NCBI GenBank assembly: GCA_933207985.1 | Contig: OW240920.1 | Location: 134,568,043-134,632,042 of the forward strand | Direction: 5' to 3' | DNA length: 64,000 nt | Origin: Pelobates cultripes | Lineage: Eukaryota; Chordata; Amphibia; Anura; Pelobatidae | Shown here: one piece after another, positions 24,515 through 37,488 of the stretch | Layout: every line of letters begins with the position of its first letter | Numbering within the stretch: position 1 is the stretch's first letter | Made by a program: the position numbers and the translations under genes | The notes under the pieces: generated by a model | Database searches by the model: none | Told to the model about the DNA's origin: nothing | The model's input: the letters and a program-made list of their open reading frames with translations, nothing else

Positions 24515-24594
24515 TTAACCCCTAAAGGACCAAACTTCTGGAATAAAAGGGAATCATGACATGTCACACATGTCATGGGTCCTTAAGGGGTTAA
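24515..24594. mobile_element. 80-bp TTAACCCC MITE
   Basis: TTAACCCCTAAAGGACC at the left and GGTCCTTAAGGGGTTAA at the right enclose an inner palindrome catgacatgtcacacatgtc. This is a near-palindromic MITE with a TTAA target. Fragments with the same right end occur at 4617-4625, 5440-5453 and 30490-30505. Confidence 0.75.
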
Positions 24595-25071
24595 AGGAAC
24601 ACTATAGTGTAACGCCTACAAACACTTTATTGTTGTTTTAGCAATTTAGGTCCCTGTTCACCTGAAAATAGAGTAAAAAGATTTCTAAGTTACCTTTTCT
24701 CCATCGCTGCACTGGTCTTAGGGGCTGAGATAATCAGTCTTGGTGATATCAGCCAATTCAATGCTTTCCCATAGGTAAGCATAGGGAGACTTAACGGAAA
24801 ATGCAACGCTGCGCCAACCAGCATCTCCTCATAGAGATGCAATGAATCGATGCATCCCTACTGGGAGTGTTCAGCGTCTTCATGCAGATGCTGCACACTG
24901 TGCAGCACTGGACCAGGAAGCACCTCTAGTGGCCATCTGAGTGACTGCATCTAGAGGTATTACTAGGCAGCAATTTAAACATAGCCTTTTCTCTGAAAAA
25001 GCAGCGTTTACATCTCTTGAGACATGCTACGGACACCAGAAGCACTACATTCAGCTGTAGTGACCCTTTAA
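24591..25071. mobile_element. Complete T2-like MITE (481 bp)
   Basis: Begins TTAAAGGAACACTATAGTGT and ends CTGTAGTGACCCTTTAA. It uses the right-hand TTAA of the 80-bp MITE as its target, so it arrived after it. Confidence 0.8.
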
Positions 25072-25167
25072 AAGAAAATTATGCAATCAGACATAAAAAT
25101 GTTAACACAAGTTATAGGTGATTTTCAGAGTTTTGTAAACTCCAGAGAAGGGGCAGTTCCCTTTTCA

Positions 25168-25231
25168 GGCTGGCAAAGCATTATGTGAGTTGCAGTTCTA
25201 AACCATCTGGAAGATGTAGATTTGGCCATCC
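25168..25231. repeat. Fold-back MITE fragment
   Basis: Contains ggcaaagcattatgtgagtt, then catctggaagatgtag and tggccatcc, related to the GGTAGGCAAC fold-back family. Confidence 0.4.
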
Positions 25232-25239
25232 CTCGTAAA

Positions 25240-26734
25240 GAAATGTCATGGTGCAAAGAAAATGTCTCTGTTGATTCTATACAATTCCAAACACTGGTAC
25301 TCCAGGATCTGCCTGGCTATGATTCCCAGGCAGAGATTTATGGGAATTGCAGTCCACTCAGGGCTGCCATCCCTGTTTATGTAGCATTTTGTGCATCTCT
25401 AATCTTTCTACTTTCCTCCAGGTTATAAGAAAAGAAAAACGAAGATGCAATTTATACTGATCAAGAGAGGCGAGTGTTACAGTATCAATGCCATCCCAAG
25501 GCTGACGTTATTACTTCTGATAGATTTTAACGGTCGACCTGCTCTGGTCTGTCATCATTTAATAATTCAGATTTCTGTCTTTCCACGGTATTGCTGATTG
25601 TGGCTGATGCTTAAACCAATTCCTTGTCTGAAGCTCAGACTTTTAGGGCGGTATCAGATAAAACTGAAATTGGCTTTGTCTCCCGTCTAAGAACACTTCT
25701 TAGAGTGCTCATTTTCCATTAAGTAAAGAAGACACCATCTGCTCCGACAGGGGGAGAAGTTAGGATAAACCATTACAATGGACCAGCTATATCCAGAATA
25801 CTCACTAAAGTGTGGATTACAGAGAATTCAGAGTGAATTTCAAATTACAGGCCAAACTAGCCGAACATGGAAAAATTCTCCATCGGCTAGGTTTTCACTT
25901 CTGCTATTTTTAGCGTAACATTTTACATTCAATGTGAATTCACTTAGAACTCCCAACAATTCAGACTTCAGTGAATAGCCTACAGATGGCTACAATGTAT
26001 ACTGCTTTGAAATAAAGATGAATAGAGGAAAGATGGAATTGTAACATACATTGCAGGGGGTGTTTGGCAAGTGCTCCAGGCTTGGACTGACCTCCTCCCC
26101 ACTACAAAAAAACATTACAACGTCACTCTACTACTTCCTAACAAAGCTCATCAAAGGGGGAATATGGTATGTAATAAATACAGGCTCCCCCTGTATTTGT
26201 TACATACCAATGTTTTAGGATAGCTGCTATTTCACTTTGTTCCAACCCTACCCGCACCTCTCTTTGCTGTGACTTCGAGGCATGATCTATACATCAAAAC
26301 CACTTCATATCAAGGTCATGGTCCTATGTAGTTCCCTTGTGCCCTGTATCAGCACGTGCACATCATTAGACGTGCTTGCTCTGTGCCGGGGCACTAGGAA
26401 CCTTCAGAGGGCTTTTTAGCAGCGTTCTCTGCAAGGTCCGGCAGGTGGGTGGCCAGCCAGACTGGCCCCTTCTGTCCTTCGGTGGGTAGTCCTAGCACCT
26501 TTTCTAGGTGGAAGCGCCATTATGGACATCGCAAGCGACGCAAGTCAATCAGGCCTGCCAACCCATCTTGATCGCCTGCTTCACAATGTTGAGAGTTATA
26601 ATTATGGTAACGTTGATATTGTGTTTAAAGCATCTTTTTAAATTTAACTGTACACACTATGTGTTCTAATGTAGTAAAAAATCAATATGCGGTCTGCGGT
26701 GGTGCCAATACTTGGCCTATGTATCAATTTAACA
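25240..26734. other. Unassigned sequence
   Basis: No gene recognised. The 68-codon frame at 25222-25428 overlaps repeat-like sequence. Confidence 0.45.
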
Positions 26735-27058
26735 TTAAAGGGTGACTCCAAACATCATAACCACTATAGCCCGCTGTAGTGGTTATGGTGCCAGGAGGAC
26801 CCTGGTGCAGTTCCCCAGTAATAGGGCAAACCATTTTGCAACAGTTTGTCCTCCAACCTGGCTCCTGCAGGGTGCCAAGCCTCCTGGATTTGATGATGAA
26901 CTAATGGCGCCAGCATGGATGGAGTTACACCTTCAACATCGTCATTAAATATCTCTGCATGTGTACTGTTACATATTGCAACAATACACATACAGACTGC
27001 ACGCATCATCACCGCTTTCAATCACTGAAGTGGTCGTGTTGTTTGGAGTAACTCTTTA
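26735..27058. mobile_element. T2-like MITE (about 324 bp)
   Basis: Begins TTAAAGGGTGACTCCAAACA and ends TTTGGAGTAACTCTTTA, with the last base of the TTAA mutated. The stem cactatagcccgctgtagtg matches the subfamily at 22773-23090. Open frames on both strands here belong to the element. Confidence 0.7.
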
Positions 27059-28281
27059 TGCACTGTGCTGCCATATTTCTCATAGCAATGACATCATCAG
27101 ACATCTGAAAATGACATAATGACTCACGAATGCCCATTCTCCGTCTATAACAGTTATCACCATTAATTACACAAGGAATTAACTTTTATATATTTACCTT
27201 TTACAGTCATCTCCCAACTGCAGTACTGTGGAAAAATAATTTTAAAATAGAAACTTCATGCATCTGATCAAGCATGATCAGGTTAACGATCGATCTCAAC
27301 TAGCTATAAATATAATCAATAGGTACTGTACGTTGATGTCTGCGATACAGAATAATAGGGACCTTTTTCACAGAGTTGAATAATTCGATGTTTTTATTAT
27401 TATATAAAGGCTGTAAGATATTAATCCAATTAGTCTTTGGGTAGTTTTCACTTGATTTCAATACAGCAAAAAAAAAAGAGACGGGGATGGAGGCAACTTC
27501 AGGGTTAAACTATTCAAAAATGGTTTATTCATTGAAGATAAGAAGGCACCCGGGGGCCTCTTTGCACTTTAACAACTTTGTTTAGTTGAAGTTGATATGG
27601 TGCCGTATGATGCCTAAACTGTCCATTTTATTTGAACGGCTGTAATCTATTAACTATACTTACACTATACAAGCTGCTGCATTTAAACAGATATTAAATT
27701 AAACAAAAATTAATCATATGAGACATGTTTCAATAAATATTAGAAAAAATAAACCAGAAGTTGAGATTTAAAAAGACACTTAGCCAACACTGTAACAGGA
27801 ACTCTCGCACTCTCCCGAGCTAGCCTTGTCTTATCTAGAAAAACCTTGTGGTTATGTAAGTCGGCTGCATGAATATATATCTGTGTAATGCTGAACTGTT
27901 ACTGGACTCGTCCTGAAATACCCCAAAGGTGCATCCTGTTTTATCTGCGTTCAAAGCTTTCGCACTAATTCACATTTAACCATTTGCTTGCAAGAAGGGA
28001 GTAATACACCTCTTTTAGTGGGGCATCCAACCGCTTATTTAAGTCGTTTGAGTAATTATAGCTCTTCAAAAATAAACTATACAAGGTCAAGATTATGGCA
28101 TTAAGGGATTTAAGCTTATTATGTCTGAAAATGAAGATGGTTCTTATTTAAGGAACTTCTAAACTTTTCTACATTAGCTGTTTTCAAAAGGGACAGTAAG
28201 CCCCTGTCTTTTTTGCATTACAACGAGGAAAAGTTTTTATGATATTATGCAGCAAGGCTTCTTATACCCTGCAGGGTCATA
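27059..28281. other. Unassigned AT-rich sequence
   Basis: No exon-like or repeat structure recognised. Confidence 0.45.
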
Positions 28282-28650
28282 TTAAAGGCCACTTCAGCTC
28301 AATGAAGTGGTCTGGGTGCCTTGTCCCCCAGGGTTTAAGCCTTCAGATGTAAACATAGCAGTTTCAGAGAAACTACTATGTTTACATTGCAGGGTTAATC
28401 CAGCCTCTAGTGGCTGTCTTCTTGAGAGCCGCTAGAGGCACTTCTGCGACGCTGGATGTGAAAATCACATTCAGCGTGCAGAACGTCCATAGGAAAAGCA
28501 TTAAAAAATGCTTTCGTATGTACTGTTTGAATGTGCGCACGGCTCTGGCCGCGCATGCATATTTCCGCTCCACTCGGGAGCTGACGTCAGCGGGGGAGGA
28601 GAGGTCACCAGCACCGAGGGAGCCCGGCGCTGGATTAAAGTAAGTAACCT
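28282..28650. mobile_element. T2-like MITE, one end missing
   Basis: Starts TTAAAGGCCACTTCAGCTCA, then gaagtggtctgggtgcc and cctctagtggctgtct. It is the same subfamily as 61953-62420 but reads in the opposite direction. The far terminus is lost after cggcgctggattaaagtaag. Confidence 0.65.
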
Positions 28651-29892
28651 ACCTATGGCAATATCATGCAAGCCTTGAATAGTCATCTAGACTAGAATGT
28701 CTAAACCAGGGACTACATAATGAATTATTTATAAAGCCATGTGGTAATCCTGAAAAGTGTAAGAGTGTATCAATATTCATATTTTGGCAATTCAGGATTA
28801 TTTTTATTTTCTCAATAAAGTGTTTATTTTTTCACAATTTTTTATCTGAATACTACAAAACAATATAAAATGGCAGTAAAATACATAAATTATAGAGGGG
28901 GGGGGGGGCATAAAAAAAAGCTAAAAGCAAGTCAAATTAAGTGTATCCACCTTTCCATTCTGATTGTCATTTAAAATAAAGTCAGGTGATACTCAGATAC
29001 ATAGAGACATAGGAATATGAATTCCTAGGATGGGTTACGGGAAGAAAAGGGGGAGGGGGGGTTGTACCTAGGTAAATGTAGGGTTTAGCAGTGTTTAAGC
29101 TTTTTAATAATGTTTTTAGATATTTATTTTACACACTGTGATAGTATGGGGAGTTATAAGAAAACATGGAAACATCCTAAATGTGATGCTTTCTGCAATT
29201 TTTTTAAAAAAAAGCAGCCACCTAAATAAACCAGGTGCTTGCTGGGAAATACAATTATGTTCTAAATACAAGAGAAACAGGGTTTTTGTTTGTTTGTTTT
29301 TCAATTCTTGAGAATTGATGACAGAACTGCAGATCATTTGAAGGCAAAACAGATGAGGTAAAGAATTTATCTGCAATCTGAAATACTACTGACTTTCCAA
29401 AAGATTGGCTTTTAACATCCATGCTTTCCCGGAGCTGACCGATAAATCTTAATTTGATATTTAACAGAATAATTTAGCTGTAGCTGCTTGGTAATCTATT
29501 TATTTTGCAAGTTGCAACCTTTACGGAACAAGAAAAAAGCAATCTGGAAATTATCACGGACAAATTATATCCAGCGGCTGAGAACAGCACAGACAGTTAA
29601 ATAGCTTAGCCCATTGAATACCTCCAAATAATCCCGGATTCAGCAGGATAGTCCCATTTTGGGATCTTTTGTTGTATTGTCCTACATCTCTGGGGTCACC
29701 ACACATGTTAGTAAGTGGACATCTGGATATTCAGCCTATGTGAAAGTGCTTCAAGAGCACCCTGCTTGCAGCCTGGTGCGCATGCACACCAGTTTGAAAT
29801 GCCCTCTTTTCTGGGCAGACTCACTCTTCTTCAGCTGGACCTACCATCATTCCGTAATGTCACACCCCCCTATTGCTTTCGCTTTGCCACGT
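28651..29892. other. Unassigned sequence with a G-run
   Basis: A run of about 12 G lies at 28897-28908. No gene recognised. Confidence 0.45.
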
Positions 29893-30640
29893 CCCACTAT
29901 TAAATATCCTATTTCAAATGGACAAAGAGGGACACTTTAATTTTAGGGGTTTGGCAGCACAGGAATCCACAATGGGAATATCCTGCCGAATCCAGGCCTG
30001 TTTGGAGGTATTCCCTAGCCATAACCCTCCACACCCATCTTTACTGTTTAATTGTAACATAAGAGGGACAGCTACTACTCATGCTGCAGCTTCTCACACA
30101 GCGATTTGTGCTGGGCAGTTGGCAGAGCCTAGTTCACATCCTGCTCTAGTGGGTAAGCAGGGAGACCTCACCAGGGTCTTTTCAGACAGTGGGGGTCTCC
30201 ATTACACAGGGGCGACACTATGTCAGGCTGGGCAAGTGCCAGAATGATTTTTAAATTTACAGCAACTGTGCAATCATACTACAGTGCCATAAATGGCTAT
30301 GTGCCACACTCACTTTGAGCACTGCTTATTAAATCTCCTGACTGTGGCCCTAGCTGACAGAAGGAACCTCCAGGTAATTTAAACCAAGGTGTCCTTCGTA
30401 TGTAACCCTTGCTAGTACCTTTATTGCATGATGGTCTATGCAGTCATGCAGTGCAGGATTTAACGCCCAGTGACATCATAGACTGTCATGTGGTCCTTAA
30501 GGGGTTACAAACACATTATTTCTGTGGAGCTCTGTTATACACTCAGACACACCAACAATATGGACTTCCTAGAAAAGAGGGACGTCAGGATAGAAAAGAG
30601 TAAGGCTATCCCTCCTAAATAGGGCAAATAGGTATGATAA
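29893..30640. mobile_element. CATACCTCCCAA-family element, diverged and interrupted
   Basis: The left piece at 29905-29953 reads ttcaaatggacaaagagg then gacactttaattttagggg. The right piece at 30508-30630 has tctgtggagctctgttatac, acaccaacaatatgg and cctcctaaataggg. These match the left and right parts of 57337-58832. Sequence at 29955-30505 is unrelated and includes the right end of a TTAACCCC MITE at about 30490-30505. The right piece holds a single copy of the unit that is expanded at 57549-58460. Confidence 0.5.
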
Positions 30641-31255
30641 TATGCTATGACATCATCACTGCTAAAGAGCAAGTCTACAATTTTTCTATCCATGTGTGGC
30701 ATTACAGATGGGAACATTCCATGTAAACATACTAAACCCACACATAGAGAAGATCGGAACAGAATTACAAGGCAAATATCCTGAATACAAGAAACATCGA
30801 CGTCAGCGTTCCGTTTTGGCTTTTCTCACACATTGTAGAATAAATATATGGAAATGATATTTCTATTGGGGTAGCTGAGCATCGTAAAAAAAATTACAAC
30901 ATCTAGAGTGCCAAAGTTAGCCGTCACTGCTCTAGGCAGAGTGGAGAATGGGTTCATGCCTGGAAAAACCTTTCTACTTACAGCTTAGTTTGCAAGAATA
31001 GCTTAGAAAATTATGGAGGTAAATGAATTTGCTACCCTTTGGTAAAATTACTACTCAGGAGGAATGCTTACGTTTTTCAGCCCACTTGTACTATTAGAGA
31101 TGAAAATTTGCCTTGACTAAAGTACCCCCTGGTGGAAATGTCATGTTTTTTTGCCTTGGTCCTGCCATACCAGGTTTTTTTGTTTTTTTAAACAGTATTC
31201 CACGTAAAGGGATACTGGAGAAAAGTCCTCTAGAATCTCAGCTCTAGTGCATCAT
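30641..31255. other. Mostly unassigned; fold-back MITE trace
   Basis: 30887-30940 (acaacatctagagtgccaaa) is one arm of the GGTAGGCAAC fold-back family. Nothing else recognised. Confidence 0.4.
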
Positions 31256-31862
31256 TTAAAGGATCACTATAGGGTCAGGAACACAAACATGTATTCCTGA
31301 CCCTATAGTGTTAAAACCACCATCTAGCCCCCCTGGGCCCCTCATGCATCCATATATAGAAATATAGCAAAATCTTGCTGTATTCAAGCCTGAAGCTGTA
31401 ACTCTGCATGCTGTTTGCCTCAGAAAAACAAGCTGTCTGCTGACATCATCATAGGTGGTGACCTGATCCAATCACAGTGCTTCCCCTTAGGATTGGCTGA
31501 GACTGACAAAGAGGCAGATCAGGGGCAGAGCCAGCACAATTCAAACACAGCCCTGGCCAATCAGCATCTCCTCATAGAGATGGATTGAATCAATGCATCT
31601 CTATGAGGAAAGATCAGTATCTGCATGCAGAGGGAGGAAAAACTGAATGTTTGGATGCATTTTAGGCAGCCATAACCCAGGAAGGATCCCCAACAGCCAT
31701 CTGAGGAGAGGCCAGTGAAGTTATCACTAGGCTGTAATGTAAACACCGCATTTTCTCTAAAAAGACAGTGTTTACAGCAAAAATACCCGAAGGTAATGAT
31801 TCTACTCACCAGAACAAATTCAATAAGCTGTAGTTGTTCTGGTGACTCTAGTGTCCCTTTAA
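31256..31862. mobile_element. Complete T2-like MITE (607 bp)
   Basis: Begins TTAAAGGATCACTATAGGGT and ends GTGACTCTAGTGTCCCTTTAA, flanked by TTAA. It is the reverse-orientation relative of 10878-11460, with the same inner block (tctcctcatagagatg). The minus frame at 31561-31923 is part of it. Confidence 0.85.
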
Positions 31863-32891
31863 CTTTCCAGCTCTGTGCAAACTTGTGTGAGAGCACTTCT
31901 TCAACGATGTCCTGGACATGCAAGTCTACAGGTCAACCTGGGACATATGTGCACAGGCTGACATGCCTTCTTTCAGACCGTGTGTGTGGCTGTGGCACAC
32001 CTCCATCTCAGCCACCCATCCTTATTTCTTAAATTCCAAGTTTGCAGAATGTATAGAACTCCCCAATGAAGATACTCTAGAATTGGAATGCCGAATAAAT
32101 CTCCTCTATATGAGAATTACATCTATAGCTTCAAAAATCATAATCACCAAGAAATACTAACTGGCAAATGAAAGCTGAGAAATGAAAAAGTAGAAATAAA
32201 ACAAAGCTAACATATATAATAAATAGTACTGACAAGTTGCTGAAATATGTACCGTTTTTTGTTGTTGCCAAAAACCCAAATATACAACACGACCTAGAAA
32301 TACTCAGTTTAGCTCTGTGTGTTGAACATCTTAAAAAATTCATTGAATGAGCAATAGGAAGGTAGAATTATGCACTACATAACAATTTGCCTGATTAAGC
32401 AAACTACTCTGCTTTGTAAAATATTAATGAATATACATTTTGGTGCATATGCCAAAAGCTGTGTAGAATGTCATGAATAATTTATATCGGTGCTGTCTAA
32501 ATGGCAGCGTGAAGACCCACAAAGAGATTCTGGATGACCGTGGTCTGTGTGATATTCCCATGGGTTTAACTATACTGAATACATTTTTAAAGGCTGTGTT
32601 TGACATAGTATGAATTCAACACCACCCAAGTGCCCTGACTCTGGAGGGACTGTGCTGATTTTTAACTCATGTCCCACTGCCTTGGTCTTCTCACTTCTTG
32701 GCGATACCAGTAAATTCCCCCAAATTACAGCGTAAGCATGTCATTCTAGGCACATGGGACCAAGCAAGATCTGCTGTTTGCACAGGCATAGGAGTCTGGT
32801 TGGCAATGTGCAAAACTGAAGATCACAGACACGACACTTTGTCAGTGACACTACTGGATGTCACTGCTACTGCCCCCACTGTCCAATGTTG
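31863..32891. other. Unassigned sequence
   Basis: No exon or repeat recognised; short frames only. Confidence 0.45.
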
Positions 32892-33255
32892 TTAAAGTAA
32901 CACTATAGGGTCAGGAACACAAACATGTATTCCTGATCCCGTAGTGTTAAAACCACCATTTAGGTGGCTAATTCCATCCCCCCTTAAAAGCTAAAAGAAA
33001 ACATACCTTATTGCCAGCGCTGCGCGGGCCTGCCGGCACTGGCCTCACCCCAGATCCACCGCTTTGGCTGACAATCAGAATTGATCGTCTCATCTAATCC
33101 AATGCTTTCCCATAGAAAAAGCACTGGATTGGCTGAGATCGTTAAGGAGGTGGGATGGGGCCAAACGCCGGCTTCACCAATCAGCATCTCCTCATAGAGA
33201 TGCATTGGATCAATAATGTATCTCTATGGGGAAAGTTTAGTGTCTCCATTAGAGA
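32892..33255. mobile_element. T2-like MITE, right end missing
   Basis: Starts TTAAAGTAACACTATAGGGT with the hairpin caggaacac...cctgatcc, as in 31256-31862. It keeps the palindrome around tcctcatagagatgcattgg, then breaks off near 33255. Confidence 0.65.
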
Positions 33256-34485
33256 GGCAATACTGATGAGTACTTCTACATATATCTGTCTTACGTTTGT
33301 CATATGTGACGCGTCGTTTATAAGACGCGGCTGTGGACCTGTCCTTGCATTGTGCTTGGTCACCATGAGAAAACCTCCTAACAAAACACATGTTGCACCA
33401 GAACTTTCAGGTGCTTTTTCCAGTAGAAGAAAATACCCCTAGTCTTTAGGGAAAAAAAAAAAAATTGTAGAAACTATAGCGGTTATTTAAATATATCATA
33501 AGGATCCTGTTAAGACAATCCATGATGAAAAGTGTCATAAGGTTCTAAACCAGAACTTTGTGAAACTGACTATGAGAGATTGTAGCTTCTCAAAGGAAAT
33601 TAAATTCTTTTGCCCACTCTGTTCTATGAAATCAAGCCATACCGCTTATGCAAATTAACTGTTTTAAATTAAATTTGCATATAAGGCCTGGGTGAAAATA
33701 TAACAGAAGGATCAGATGTCCCCTCCCCAAAAAGTACATCCCTAGATGTTCTAGATCTAAAATGGTAAAGCATCAAGGTAGCTGTAAATTATATAATATG
33801 ATATTCCTACCACTAGTCTACATGACTTGTTAGGGGAAATGTAAGCATGTCATGTGTGTGTTGTACATCTCAAGATTTGTAAAATCATTAAAGAACCCTC
33901 TGCCTTGTTAACTAAATTTAAAAAAGAAAATGTGACTATTGCCAGGCAAACAGGCATCTGTTTATTCAGGGAATTTGCACTTTATCATTAAACAATTAGT
34001 CAGAGAATTAATTCATCACTGCAAATCTGTTGTTCATTTTGAGCACAGAACATATGAATTTAAAAGCTCTCTAAGCACAGAATGTGCCCTGTTTGGCAGC
34101 AAATGGTTACAATAACTTGATCCACATCTTCAAAAAATTCATTCAAAGCACTAAAAATTATAAAGTTAAATAAAAAAAAATAAAAGGAAACCATACAACG
34201 TCTTTTTAAAGGGAATATATAGTCCTGAAAATAACAATTGTTTTTCTATCATTGTGACCATTGTCCATTCCTCTATGCCAATGGAAATAAATTAGGTTAA
34301 ATAAAGATTATATCCTTATGCCCAGTGCCAACGGTGCTGTATTTTTAATTTGTGCTGAGCTAAGAATTAGAGGCATCCCCTAATTTACATTTGCCACACC
34401 TCTACCTATTTAAGACAAACACACACTTTGAGTGACAGATTCACACCCTCACTGATACATGCACTGACATCCACTCACTGATTGA
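33256..34485. other. Mostly unassigned
   Basis: A TTAAAGGGAATATATAGTCC word at 34206 may be the left end of another T2-like element, with no partner found. No gene recognised. Confidence 0.4.
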
Positions 34486-34600
34486 CAGTGGCGTACCCAC
34501 CAGGGTCGCAGGTGCAACCGGGCCAATCACTCCAAGGGGCTCGGCCGTAGCCGCAAATCCTGCCATCTTCGGCCACTGGCATTACTTCCATGCCAGTGGA
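34486..34600. mobile_element. Possible CAGTGGCGTAC transposon end
   Basis: Contains acagtggcgtacccaccagg, the same terminal word as at 37668 and (diverged) 42483. Only one end is present. Confidence 0.4.
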
Positions 34601-34864
34601 CAGCCGCATAGGCTTGGGTCCTGCAGTTGCTGGGGGACCGGCAACACACACATTTCACATGCACTCACAATTCACTATTATAAAGCTGGTGTGGATTCAT
34701 TCCCTGGGGTCCAGTGGCGATCCTTTCCTTGGGGTCCAGTTTTGCTGCTATGATCCTGTCATCTTGCTGCTTTTCTTGCTCTTTCCCTCCCAGCGCCCTC
34801 GCTGCTGCCTCCATTCCGCATATGTAAACATTGCAAGACTAAAAATGATTGGACAACTGCATCC

Positions 34865-36422
34865 AGACCCCTTTATTGAGATTAGGTCAATGCACTAGAC
34901 CCCTTTATTGAGATGAGGTCAATGCACTAGACCACTTCATTGAGATGAGGTCAATACACTAGACCACTTCATTGAGATGAGGGCAATGCACTAGACCACT
35001 TCATTGAGATGAGGTCAATGCACTGGACCACTTTATTGAGATGAGGTCAATGCACAGGACCACTTCATTGAGATGAGGTCAATGCACTGGACCACTTCAT
35101 TGAGATGAGGTCAATGCACTGGACCACTTCATTGAGATGAGGTCAATGCACTGGACCACTTCATTGAGATGAGGTCAATGCACTGGACCACTTCATTGAG
35201 ATGAGGTCAATGCACTGGACCACTTCATTGAGATGAGGTCAATGCACTAGACCACTTCATTGAGATGAGGTCAATGCACTAGACCACTTCATTGAGATGA
35301 GGTCAATGCACTAGACCACTTCATTGAGATGAGGTCAATGCACTAGACCACTTCAATGCACTAGACCACTTCATTGAGATGAGGTCAATGCACTAGACCA
35401 CTTCATTGAGATGAGGTCAATGCACTAGACCACTTCATTGAGATAGGTCAATGCACTAGATGAGGTCAATGCACTAGACCACTTCATTGAGATGAGGTCA
35501 ATGCACTAGACCACTTCATTGAGATGAGGTCAATGCACTGGACCACTTCATTGAGATGAGGTCAATGCACTAGACCACTTCACTGAGATGAGGTCAATGC
35601 ACTAGACCACTTCATGGAGATGAGGTCAATGCACTAGACCACTTCATTGAGATGAGGTCAATGCACTGGACCACTTCATGGAGATGAGGTCAATGCACTG
35701 GACCCCTTTATTGAGATGAGGTCAATGCACAGGACCACTTCATTGAGATGAGGTCAATGCACTGGACCACTTCATGGAGATGAGGTCAATGCACTGGACC
35801 CCTTTATTGAGATGAGGTCAATGCACAGGACCACTTCATTGAGATGAGGTCAATGCACTGGACCACTTCATGGAGATGAGGTCAATGCACTAGACCACTT
35901 CATGGAGATGAGGTCAATGCACTAGACCACTTCATTGAGATGAGGTCAATGCACTAGACCACTTCATTGAGATGAGGTCAATGCACTAGACCACTTCATT
36001 GAGATGAGGTCAATGCACTAGACCCCTTTATTGAGATGAGGTCAATGCACTAGACCACTTCATTGAGATGAGGTCAATGCACTAGACCACTTCATTGAGA
36101 TGAGGTCAATGCACTGGACCACTTCATTGAGATAAGGTCAATGCACTAGACCACTTCACTGAGATGAGGTCAATGCACTAGACCACTTCATGGAGATGAG
36201 GTCAATGCACTAGACCACTTCATTGAGATGAGGTCAATGCACTGGACCACTTCATGGAGATGAGGTCAATGCACTAGACCACTTCATTGAGATGAGGTCA
36301 ATGCACTAGACCACTTCATGGAGATGAGGTCAATGCACTAGACCACTTCATTGAGATGAGGTCAATGCACTAGACCACTTCATTGAGATGCAGGTCAATG
36401 CACTAGACCACTTCATTGAGAT
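34865..36422. repeat. 32-bp tandem array, about 48 copies
   Basis: Each unit contains CATTGAGATGAGGTCAATG followed by a cactagaccactt-type linker. Units differ by a few substitutions (cattgag, catggag or cactgag; ctag, ctgg or cagg; accactt or cccctt). Variants repeat in groups of three in 35676-35870, a 96-bp higher-order period. CATTGA and TCAATG form an inverted pair inside each unit. Stops interrupt every frame, so it is not coding. Confidence 0.95.
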
Positions 36423-37488
36423 TAAATGGTTTGGGTGACTTTAGAGGTTCTTAAAAGTTCTTAAAGCTGTTGCCATTTCACAGGGATATACAGAAGCCTG
36501 TAGCTCCTTCTCAGACCAGAATGAGGCTCAACCAATCAGAAGTCCCTCATTCCATCTATAAGGTCTGATTGTATCTCAAAAATAGAGTTTACAATTTCAA
36601 GCCCAACGCCACTAGTCATGCTTTAAAAGTTACTCGCCTGGCTTGGAGAGCCATGTCACACAACCATGGGTGAATGTCTACTCACCAGGGGTAAATTTTC
36701 ACTTGCCCATTGCTAGTGGTGAGTAGAAATTTTAATAAATATCTGTCTAACAGAAGTTTAGCCCCAGCCACAGTTTTACTCATCACATCGTAGTTGTCAA
36801 GTATCTAGATTTGTCAGACAAAACAAAACCAATTACACAACTTGCAATGACCATAAAACTACATATAATATTGAAATATTTATAACCTGGACTCTTTCAT
36901 TAACAGTGAGCCATAGTACGCACTGAAAAAAACAATGCTTATATGAATGCATTATAATGAAATAAGACACACAGAGGCAATAGTACATGCAATCTTTTAT
37001 TTTTCACAATTACACAAATCAGAACAGTTTTACAAGCTGCTTATAGGTCATCGGCACTTACAGCTTAGTGAATAAGTCCCCAAGATATTATTAGAAAGAA
37101 CGAAGACATGCTTCCGTGCTGTTTTGTGATAGATATTTCCGAAAGGCTTACAGGTAAAACAAGACCTCTGGAGTTGCAGGAGCGTTCAAAATGATCTATA
37201 TTACATCTGGCAAATAGATTACTTTCTTTTCGTTTTTCCCAGCTGAACAACTGAAGACAAACTACAAAATATGGCTGGAGGGCAAAAAGGTTTCTGTGGT
37301 CTTATTTTATTTACTGGCAAGAGGGATCTGCGCAACAAGAAGTCATTTATAGTTTTTCACCCGTCAGTTCAGCTGTTTAACAATACGTTGGAGTTTTTGG
37401 AGGCAAATAACATTGAGTCAGCAATACATAAGAAATAAGTGTAAGAACTAAGTCTGTCAACTTTCTTTTGAATTTATTAGAGGCTCTA
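36423..37488. other. Unassigned; possible minus-strand poly(A) signal
   Basis: At about 36990-37000 the minus strand reads gaaaaataaaagattgcatg, an AATAAA-like signal. The sequence at higher coordinates could be a 3' untranslated region, but no coding exon is identified. 36640-36725 has a weak inverted repeat. Confidence 0.35.

Larger units (their letters stand above)
24206..25166. mobile_element. TTAA element host of a nested cluster
   Basis: Left end TTAAAAGGGAACTGTCC and right end GGGCAGTTCCCTTTT are inverted repeats about 960 bp apart. Without the inserts at 24515-25071 the host is about 410 bp. Confidence 0.6.

Noticed and set aside
26742..27021. Overlapping frames of 68 and 85 codons as small genes
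   Set aside because: Entirely inside a T2-like MITE.
34865..36422. CRISPR-like regular repeats
   Set aside because: Contiguous 32-bp tandem units with no unique spacers, in a vertebrate context; a satellite array.
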